Of a stretch of DNA of 64,000 nucleotides, positions 55,827 to 64,000 are shown in pieces (the stretch's first letter is position 1; each line of letters begins with the position of its first letter). The DNA lies in contig OX442319.1 of NCBI GenBank assembly GCA_949358305.1, positions 5,084,001 to 5,148,000 on the forward strand. The letters are read 5' to 3'. The position numbers were made by a program, and so were the translations under genes. The notes under the pieces are model-generated. The model did not search any database. It saw only the letters and a list, made by a program, of their open reading frames with translations, and was not told the origin of the DNA. Origin of the DNA: Strigamia acuminata. Taxonomy: Eukaryota > Arthropoda > Chilopoda > Geophilomorpha > Linotaeniidae.

Positions 55827-57143
55827 AATTGAGATGGTTTATTATGCCGTTGTGTGAAGGTTGTAAAAATGAAAGTATAAAAAAAATGGAAAATAAATAA
55901 TAGAAAAAATGTGGAAAAAAAATGTAAAACATTTAATGTGTAGTTTTTTTTTTTTTTTAATGAAATTATTTTCTTAAATTATTTACATAATTCGAAGATC
56001 AAGTAATTACCGTATTTCCGCTTAATTCAATTCAATTTTTCAGCCAGAAATTCAATTTTTTAGCCAAAAAAATCAATTTTTTAGCCAAAAAAATCAATTT
56101 TTTAGCCAAAAAAATTAATTTTTCAGCCAAAAATCCAATTTTCCAGCCAAAAATCCAATTTTTCAGACAAAAATTCATTTTTCAGCCAAAAATCCAATTT
56201 TTCAGCAGAAAATTCAATTTTCCACCAAAAAATCCATTTCACCCAAAAATTAAATTTTTCACCCAAAAATTAAATTTTTCACCAAAAAATTAAATTTTTC
56301 ACCAAAAAATTAAATTTTTTACCAAAAAATTAAATTTTTCACCAAAAAATTAAATTTTTCACCAAAAAATTAAATTTTTTACCAAAAAATTAAATTTTTT
56401 ACCAAAAAATTAAATTTTTTACCAAAAAATTAAATTTTTTACCAAAAAATCCAATTTTCCAGCCAACAATCCAATTTTCCAGCCAAAAATCCAATTTTTC
56501 AGCCAAAAATCCATTTTTCAGCCAAAAATCCAATTTTTCACCCAAAAATCCAATTTTTCACCCAAAAATCAAATTTTTCACCCAAAAATCAAATTTTTCA
56601 CCCAAAAATCAAATTTTTCACCCAAAAATCAAATTTTTCACCCAAAAATCAAATTTTTCACCCAAAAATCCAATTTTTCACCCAAAAATCCAATTTTTCA
56701 CCCAAAAATCCAATTTTTCACCCAAAAATCCAATTTTTCACCCAAAAATCCAATTTTTCACCCAAAAATCCAATTTTTCACCCAAAAATCCAATTTTTCA
56801 CCCAAAAATCCAATTTTTCACCCAAAAATCCAATTTTTCACCCAAAAATCCAATTTTTCACCCAAAAATCCAATTTTTCACCCAAAAATCCAATTTTTCA
56901 CCCAAAAATCCAATTTTTCACCCAAAAATAAAACCCACACACTAATGACAAATTTAAAATTGTTCCCGCGTTGAAACAGAGGCCCGCGCACAATCATAGG
57001 AAACACAGTAATTAGAAAAAAGGAAGTGGTTTGCCTCCGACAAACTCATTAACAGGATGTGGACAGATTTCCTTTGATAAAATGTTTTCTTCCACGGCGC
57101 CACGCACTTCTCCGTCAATTCCCCCGCACAAACAACAACCGCG
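55827..57143. other. Intergenic, mostly a minisatellite
   Basis: It has the D 3' UTR (to about 55950), the array listed next, and about 200 bp of promoter for the LRR gene. No coding exon is seen. Confidence 0.6.
56030..56935. repeat. Long 20-bp minisatellite (CCAATTTTTCACCCAAAAAT)
   Basis: About 45 units are present. The left part has TTAGCCAAAAAA and ACCAAAAAATTAAATTTTT variants; from about 56660 rightward there are some 13 virtually identical units, so expansion was recent at that end. Confidence 0.97.
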
Positions 57144-58804
57144 ATGAACCTAATGGTAAGTAAAAAAAAAAAAAACCACTCAAAAAACTTCATCACCCCA
57201 CCCCATCTCGTTGACCCTAGATCCAAACACTCGCCGTCATCGTCCACTGCCTAATCCTCGCGAAAACCGACGACCGATGCCCCGACATCTGCTTGTGCAC
57301 CGACCCCGAAGGAAACCAAACCGGAATAAAATGGCTGACGTGCAACGGGTTCCCCCAACAAATCGCCGCCAGTGCCACCCACTTGACCGTCAACTCGAGA
57401 CCCCTCAAAGTCCTCACCGCCCACCACTTGCAGTCCTACACCAGACTCAAATACCTCGGCCTCAACGGACTCCAAATCGAGGAAATCGACGACAACGCGT
57501 TCGAAAAATTCGAAAAACTGCAGGAACTCAAGCTGACTAGCAACAGACTGGCACACATCGGCGAAGGAACCTTCGCGAACTGCTCGGAACTCGAAGGACT
57601 TTCGCTCAAGTCCAACGGCATTCGCACGCTCGCCGCCAACGCTTTCCGACGTCTCGACCGGCTGCAACGACTGGACTTGTCGCACAATTTCGTGACGGAG
57701 TTGCCGGACATTCTGCCCGCGTCCCTCGTCGAGCTGGACGCGAGTGACAACCTCATCGCGCAACTCCCGCACGTGCGCGTCCTGTTGCCGCGCCTTCACA
57801 AACTCAATTTGTGCGCCAATAAGTTCGAGCGCTTCGAAGCGGACAATTTCGTGGCGCCGCGGCTCGGTCACTTGTGTCTCGGCGACCGGGTGCGACACGT
57901 CAACGCGTCCGCATTCGACTGGGGGGACGCGAACGCCATGCGCTCGCTCGAGATCAGCAGCCAGGCGCTGTCCGTGGGCTCGTTGGTCGACGCGCTTCGA
58001 CAAATGACCGCTCTGGACTCGCTCACGCTCGACTGGGTGACCGTTCCGGCCGAAACGCGAGCGGATTTCCGTCTGGAGCAACTTCGGACGCTCCGATTGA
58101 AGAATGTGCGTTTTTCGGGCGAGGATTTCTTCGTTTTTCGTCTCGTTTCGCGCGTGCAGACGCTGTGGTTGGAGGGGTCGCCGGAAATAGCCGAAATTCT
58201 CTTCTCGCGCGACGAAAACCTGCGGAAATTCAACACGATAGTTAATTTAAAGCTGCACGACGTCAATATAAGTCGGATTACGCGTCGACAGTTCGGTTTC
58301 TTGGCGAATATTCGGACTCTGAGTTTGGCGGGGAATCCGCTGGTGTGCGACTGCGAACTCGAGTGGTTGGTGCAACGGGTGCTGAACAACTCGCTGCTCG
58401 TGTCGAACCCCGAACTGATTCTGTGCGATTCGCCCGAAAAGTGGCGCGGATTGCACGTGTTGTCGGACGAAGTGAGTGCGAATTTGTGCCGAAACGACGC
58501 CGATGTCGACGGTAGGGATGTCGGCACGCCCGTCTCGATTTACCACGTTGTGTACGCACTCGTCGCGCTCACAGGGCTGTTGATAATCGCTTTTGTAGTG
58601 GTTATAATTCTTTTGTGCAAGGCGAAATGCGGTCGCAAAGCGCACGAAAATCGCGTCGTGTATCGCAGTCGGTACTCGCTGGATCACGTGCCGGCGCAAA
58701 ATTCCGCCTTTTCCGTGCAGATTCCGACCGCCGTCGACGAAATCAAGGAAGATTCTCGACCCTGCTCGACTCTCACCTTCCATCCGCGTCGCGGAAACGT
58801 TTAA
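57144..58804 (+). CDS. Leucine-rich-repeat single-pass transmembrane protein
   Basis: Two exons, 57144-57155 and 57221-58804, give 531 residues. The tiny first exon supplies MNLM, completing the signal peptide MNLMIQTLAVIVHCLILAKT. Then come an LRR N-terminal cap (CPDICLCTD...LTC), about ten LRRs (LKYLGLNGLQIEEIDDNAFE; LQELKLTSNRLAHIGEGTFA; LQRLDLSHNFVTELPD) and an LRR C-terminal cap (NPLVCDCELEWLVQR ... CDSPEKWRG). A transmembrane helix (YALVALTGLLIIAFVVVIIL) and a cytoplasmic tail of about 55 residues with tyrosines follow. This is a cell-surface adhesion or receptor protein. Several subfamilies share this layout and I cannot name an orthologue. The exon is distinctly GC-rich, unlike its neighbourhood, as are other intronless genes here. 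Confidence 0.9.
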
Positions 58805-59343
58805 ATCTGGAAAAATAAAGAAAAATAAATTCGTTGTTGTTGTTTTTGAAAAGACTGGCAGCCATCATTAAAAACCCACCGACCAATAGCGAGCCGTGTT
58901 TGTTTTCAAGTCGAAGCTCTCATTGGCTGTTTCGTATTTATCTAAATCAAATTTCTCCCTAGAGTGCGCGATTTTCAATAATTTGATATTCTCATCTTTC
59001 CTCACCGCTCACAGCTGAGTAATGGCGTCAGCCGGTGATTACCTGAAATTAAAAACAAACAACAACAACACAAATATTCGCCCGGGTTTAATTTTTTTCC
59101 GCCCAAAAACGATGGTTTGAGCGCTGCTTTTTTTTTTAGACAGGCGGAGACCGAAGTTTTGAGTAATGTTGCACGTGTTTACATTATTGAGCAGCGTGTA
59201 CAGAATAGGTAGGTTTGGCCTTGGATAATTGATTGATCGGAGGAGAGAGCACACGGCGGCGAACCAACGCGACGGATGGTTGGGGGGAACTCAAGTGATT
59301 GGAAGAAAATACATATATAATTAATTTTGTAGTCGAGAAGAAA
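58805..59343. other. LRR gene 3' UTR and NAXD promoter
   Basis: AATAAA lies at about 58814. No gene is recognised. The NAXD start at 59344 is preceded by an in-frame stretch (VVEKK) which need not be coding. Confidence 0.5.
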
Positions 59344-62300
59344 ATGTCGGGCTCGGTCGACAGCATCATCACGTCGCAAAACTACGGGCGTTTGCAGGAA
59401 ATGATCAAATCTATCCTTCCGCCGCTCACGAACGAAGCGCACAAAGGACAAGCAGGTCGCATCGGTATCGTCGGAGGATGTCTCGAGTAAACACCATTAT
59501 CGATTTCATACCCCGGATAAATTAAGCATTTTTCGGGTCCTAGATGAAATTTTTTGGGCCCCTTGTAGTTTATTGAAATTTTTTGGTCTAATAATCAGTT
59601 TTTTGGCCTTCAGTTGAATTGTTTGGGGTAAAATTGAATTTTTTGGAGTAAAATTGAATTTTTTGGAGTAAAATTGAATTTTATGGAGTAAAATTGAATT
59701 TTATGGAGTAAAATTGAATTTTATGGAGTAAAATTGAATTTTATGGGGTAAAATTGAATTTTATGGGGTAAAATGGAATTTTTGGGCTTAAATTGAATTT
59801 TTTGGAGTAAAATTGAATTTTTTGGGATAAAATTGAATTTTTTGGGATAAAATTGAATTTTTTGGAGTAAAATTGAATTTTTTTGGAGTAGAATTGAATT
59901 TTATGGGGTAAAATTGAATTTTCGGGGGTAAAATTGAATTTTTCGGGATAAAATTGAATTTTTTGGGGTAAAATTGAATTTTTTGGGATAAAATTGAATT
60001 TTTTGGGATAAAATTGAATTTTTTGGGATGAAATTGAATTTTTTGGCCGAAAATTGGATTTTTTGGCCGAAAATTGAATTTGTTGGCCGAAAATTGAATT
60101 TGTTGGCCAAACATTGAATTTGTTGGCCAAAAATTGAATTTTTTGGCCGAAAATTGAATTTTTTGGCCGAAAATTGAATTTTTTGGCCGAAAATTGAATT
60201 TTTTGGCCGAAAATTGAATTTTTTGGCCGAAAATTGAATTTTTTGGCCGAAAATTGAATTTTTTGGCCGAAAATTGGATTTTTTTTTCTACGTAAAATTG
60301 TATTTCTTTTTGAATTTGTCTAAAATTAAATGTTTGTAATTTTATAAAGACATATTTTTTTTCCACCTGTAGGTACACGGGGGCGCCCTATTTCGCCGCG
60401 ATATCGGCACTCAAAGTGGTAAATCATAAAAAAGTCGATTTTATTTTTATCTTTTTTAAAACCAAATCTTTTTTAGGGTTGCGATTTGTCGCACGTTTTT
60501 TGTACGAGTGATGCTGGAAGTGTAATTAAGGCATACAGTCCGGAATTGATCGTACATCCGATTCTGTACGAGATTTGTAGATGTGAATGAAGTGGAAATG
60601 ATGTGTGCCTTTTTTGTTTGTCCTCGTGTTTTTAGCGATAAAAAAGATGGATTTAACGAGATTGCAGCCTGGATGCAACGGCTGCATGCGATGGTGATAG
60701 GGCCCGGGCTTGGACGTGATCCAAAAGTGTTGGGTGTCGTTCGGGTATGTAATTGAAATGAATGTGTTAATCACGCCATCTGATTATTTTTTTCTTTTTT
60801 TTTAATAAATATTTTTTTTTTTTTTTTTTTTTTTAAAGGATATTATTGGCAGGGCCAAATCCATGAACATTCCTATTGTGCTCGATGCTGTTAGTGTCGA
60901 AAATTGAATGAGAAATTTATTTGATTTTGTTGATTTATTACGGACACAACGCCCTGATTTTTGTTTTTTAATTTCTAGGATGGGTTGGCTCTTATAACGG
61001 AATATCCCGATATCATCAAGAGTTATAAAAAAGCGATTCTGACACCAAATGCCATTGAGTTTTCACGTCTTTATAAAGCTTTAGTATGTTTTTAGGTTTT
61101 TGAAGTGAAACTTCTTAAGCTGGGGTAGGAGCGGGGGTCTCTTAACACTTTTCAGCACCCTGGGATAATAAAAAAATCAGGCGCCTCTTGCACCTTGTCG
61201 TAATTAAAGAATAAAGTCATTTTAACATTTACAAGTTCAAAGGCCCGTTTCTAGGATATAGAGCGCCCGTGTTTTTCGGGCATGTTGGTTTCTCCCACAT
61301 TTTTGTGAAATTCAGACCAAAAATTGCATTTTGGGACCATAAAATGCAGTTATGTTGCATAAAAATGCAGTTTTGTTGCATAAAAATGCAGTTTTGTTGC
61401 ATAAAAATGCAGTTTTGTTGCATAAAAATGCAGTTTTGTTGCATAAAAATGCTGTTTCTTTCCATAAAAATGCAGTTTTGGACCAAAAAATGCATTTTTA
61501 AATCTTAAAAATGCACTTTTTAGACCATAAAAATGCATTTTTGGACCATAAAATGTAGTTATGTTGCATAAAAATGCATTTTTAAACCTTAAAAATGCAC
61601 TTTCAGACCATAAAAATGCATTTTCAGACCACAAAATACATTTTCAGACAATAAATGCATCTTCAGGCGCTCCCCTGACCTGTGTGTTTTACACACTATC
61701 AACAACAGGTAGAAACGGGCCTGCAAGTTCGGCTTATATTTGAACACTCACAAAGACTTCTCACCCAGCACCCAGTTAGCCCAATGGTATAGGTCACCCT
61801 GGGTAGGAGTGATTCCGATCAGAAGTGTTGCGAAAAGTGTTAGCGGATTAAATTGCCCATATCTTAGAAAATAATATCTAATTTTCGGGACATTATTTTC
61901 GATCAAGAAGTTTCACTTCTCCTTTGCAATCTTAAGCAAACACTTTTTTCTTTTTAATTTTTTTTCTTTTTAATTTTTTTTTTTTTGATAATTTTTAGAC
62001 CGACAATGCACTATCGACCGATAATTTGGTGTCAAACGTTACAGAAGTTGCATATCTCATGGGACACGTTACGGTAGTTCACAAAGGGAAGCGAGACATT
62101 ATTAGCGATGGATTGCGGGGTAAAAATTGCTTGCGATTTACCCACATCTGATGAGCATTAGAAACGAATGACGAACTAATTGTTTCGGTACAAAAAGGCA
62201 CAATTATAGGCACCGTTCACTTGTCTTATTTGAATTAAGATGTTTAAGTGTAGAAAATAATAATCGCAAAATTTTATATTACTGTTATTATAGTATTAAT

Positions 62301-63558
62301 TCCCATACATTAAGGTGAGAATTTACCACTACGCTAATTTTCCCTCAAACTTCTGAAAATGTGTCGTTGACGAAACGTTCATCAATTACCATGTTTACAT
62401 GTAACCAGTTATCTGGATAAGTGAAAATGCAAATCTTAATTTTCTGGAAAACTGATCACTTAAACGAAACAGTTTTCCAGAAAATACAGACTTATTCGGA
62501 AAACTAAATTCCAGTTGTACGAGGTAGATTTTGGGCGTTTTGCGCATTGAAAACTGCATGTAAACACCCATGCATGCGAAGATTGGAATATTGTCGAATC
62601 ATGGTAGTAGTGACACGTTAGACCGACGTACCAATGATGTGAAATGAGCTGAAAACACGATTTCAGGGTCAGAATTTTTGTTTAGGGGCTGAAATAGATC
62701 GACAACCATTTTGTTGTTCCAGATAATCAAAATGCATTATGGGTAATTCACATGTGACGTCACGTTTACCAGAAAACTAGGGACTCGTGTATTCAGATGT
62801 AAAAAAATCTGGGTTTTTTCTTTTCTGAAAAACTGAGTACATGTAAACATGGTAAATGATTTGTCCGAAGCCCAATCAATCCGCGGGCACATAACAAACC
62901 ACATTTAAGATCTGATTAATGTTTATACTGCGGCAATTTTCATCTTTGAAATGTTCGCTTGCGTATGGCGCCATCTGTTGGGGGTTAATGGCGTTACTTT
63001 CAAATTGGTATTGGTAAATTCTCTTATAAAACACACGTTGCGCTTGATTAATTTTGTGCAAAATTGCCTGAAACTTATCGATAATTTTTTTGCACTCGTC
63101 GTATTACTGGTGAAAAATATAATGATTTTCCATCCGAAGACGAAAATATTTTTTTGTTGTTTTTTTGTTTGTGGTTGAAAATGTTTGTTTTTGCATCTAG
63201 TTCTAGCCTGTGATGGAGAAGGAAGTCCACGCAGATGCGGTGGTCAAGGAGATTTGTTATCCGGCAGTATGGGTTCTTTCGCTTATTGGAGTTACGTTGC
63301 TTCAGAGTATTCCGATCGACAGTACGATTTTTGTATTTTAATATTTATTTGTTTATTTTTATTTTTAAATGTTTTTATTTTTATTTTGCATTCAGTCCCA
63401 TGTTAGACGAATTCAGTCCGACAATGTGCGCGGCCTACGCTGCCTGTCAGTTCACTAAAGAATGCAACCGACTGGCATTTCGAAAATTTCATCGTTCCAT
63501 GACAACTTCGGACATGATCGAACAAATACCCGTGGCTCTTTCAAACGTTTTTAACTGA
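59344..63558 (+). CDS. NAXD: ATP-dependent (S)-NAD(P)H-hydrate dehydratase
   Basis: Nine exons join to 315 residues: 59344-59486, 60373-60418, 60477-60565, 60636-60744, 60839-60889, 60979-61083, 61999-62119, 63201-63321 and 63396-63558. Motifs in order: [96 protein letters not shown] (the ribokinase-type GxGD active site) and a C-terminal helix with MIEQIPVAL. The enzyme uses ATP to reconvert damaged hydrated NADH/NADPH to normal cofactor, with the epimerase NAXE. The start gives a short cytosolic N-terminus; no mitochondrial presequence is seen from this ATG. Three introns hold minisatellites or transposons. Confidence 0.95.
59600..60290. repeat. 20-bp minisatellite (AAAATTGAATTTTTTGGAGT) in NAXD intron 1
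   Basis: About 34 units are present. The left two thirds have GG(A/G)(G/A)TAAAATTGAATTTT; the right third has GGCCGAAAATTGAATTTTTT, so two subfamilies occupy separate halves. Confidence 0.97.
61132..61801. mobile_element. 670-bp hAT-type element with nested insertion in NAXD intron 6
   Basis: It begins CGGGGGTCTCTTAACACTTT and ends AATGGTATAGGTCACCCTG. Perfect 8-bp duplications GGTAGGAG lie at 61124-61131 and 61802-61809. Its ends match the 158-bp element at 35398-35555. It has no transposase. Confidence 0.85.
61240..61723. mobile_element. 484-bp hAT-type element nested inside the 670-bp element
   Basis: Inverted ends AAGGCCCGTTTCTA and TAGAAACGGGCCTG are flanked by CAAGTTCA (61232-61239) and CAAGTTCG (61724-61731). 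Its interior is a minisatellite of ~21-bp units (ATAAAAATGCAGTTTTGTTGC shortened to 20 in places; about 61330-61640). Confidence 0.75.
62389..62852. mobile_element. 464-bp MITE with TA duplication in NAXD intron 7
   Basis: The ends CCATGTTTACATGTA and TACATGTAAACATGG are perfect inverted repeats, flanked by TA on each side (62387-62388; 62853-62854). There is no ORF. A Tc1/mariner origin is likely. Confidence 0.85.
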
Positions 63559-63755
63559 AAGCATCTTTATAATTGTTTTCATATCACTAATTTCAAACAA
63601 TTTGTAAAGATTAACAACAACAAAAAATATCAAATCACTATTTTGAGCTGATAGACAAATTTATATTTACAATTTACAGAAAATTTTGGCTAAATATAAA
63701 TAAAAATAGTTTGTTATTGTCATGATTGAACACCATGCTACAATTTTTATTTACT

Positions 63756-64000
63756 TTATTTGTTTCGGTTTCTAAATATATCGATCAATTTGTAACCAGC
63801 TGCCCCCGCAGGCTGATCACTCACCTGCGATACAAGGCACTTAGTACAGCTCTCGTGCACTTCGTGTTTCTCGTGCGCAACCAGGTGGAGCTGCGGGCCA
63901 TTGGTTCCACCAATTTGGACCCGGAAGTGGTAGGCCCCGCAGAGGCCAAGGAGTTCTCTTGTAGCCAGCAAGGCGAACGGTCGCTTCCACTTTCAGCGAC
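63756..64000 (-). CDS. Possible 3' exon of an unrecognised gene (partial)
   Basis: Read on the minus strand, the frame runs from the window edge as WKRPFALLATRELLGLCGAY, then HFRVQIGGTNGPQLHLVAHE and KHEVHESCTKCLVSQ, to a TAA that overlaps AATAAA at 63755-63760. The base composition is richer in GC than its surroundings, which supports coding. The opposite strand is also open here (LITHLRYKALSTALVHFVFL), so strand is uncertain. A good donor (CAG|GTGAGT) lies inside the minus frame after LVSQ, so the last 22 codons may be intronic. I do not recognise the family. Confidence 0.35.

Noticed and set aside
57251-58081. Minus-strand ORF of 276 residues over the LRR gene
   Set aside because: The plus strand has perfect LRR periodicity with both caps and a signal peptide. 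The minus frame is a by-product of GC-rich codons.
59741-60378. Minus-strand ORFs of [11 protein letters not shown] type
   Set aside because: They translate the NAXD intron 1 minisatellite and have no conserved domain.

Overview
The window looks like nuclear DNA of an invertebrate animal, most likely an arthropod. It is AT-rich, has many short GT-AG introns, and carries single-copy metazoan genes on both strands. The arthropod guess rests mainly on the AJUBA LIM domains, which closely resemble arthropod Jub. A radial-spoke gene (RSPH1) means the animal has motile axonemes, for example sperm tails. Nothing prokaryotic is present: no operons, CRISPR array or ribosomal RNA, and I recognised no tRNA.

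Layout, left to right. 1-231: last exon of a tyrosine kinase (+). 1857-2863 and about 4060-4738: two glycine-rich genes (+), the second an apparent 5'-truncated duplicate; between them a small cysteine-rich single-pass membrane protein (-). 5405-7085: a secreted C1q/TNF-related protein of the CTRP12/erythroferrone type (+). 7475-9550: a non-coding region of three diverged tandem copies. 9824-16301: AJUBA/Jub (+, 8 exons, one GC-AG intron). 16979-20429: a PRDM zinc-finger factor (+). 21088-22322: MKRN2OS-like (+). 22419-23778: RSPH1 (+). 24095-26067: SUMF1 (-). 28931-29557: an intronless type I SOCS gene (+). 29560-37000: mostly gene-free, with MULE remnants and several small hAT elements with intact target-site duplications. 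37001-41026: FBXO7 (+). 42762-46076: a second, 5'-truncated but fully open FBXO7 copy (+). 46804-49050: PORCN (+). 49440-55826: a tandem cluster of four intronless proteins with a divergent alpha-crystallin (small heat-shock) domain (+). 57144-58804: an LRR transmembrane protein (+). 59344-63558: NAXD (+). 63756-64000: possible 3' end of another gene (-).

Exon structures were joined by hand. Every multi-exon model keeps frame across all junctions. Most junctions also restore conserved family sequence.

Three things stand out. First, the FBXO7 duplication apparently copied the PORCN promoter and leader in front of FBXO7 exon 3. An upstream ATG from the PORCN leader is now in frame, giving a 330-residue FBXO7 form without its ubiquitin-like domain. 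Second, the four-gene small-HSP-like cluster shares a Cys/Trp/Pro-rich tail. Two members also share a hairpin-forming 5' leader and an X-box-like promoter motif. Third, at least nine sequence-unrelated minisatellites, mostly in introns, have a unit near 20 bp in which an A-tract and a T-tract alternate about 10 bp apart. This resembles the periodic An/Tn clusters described in nematode introns.
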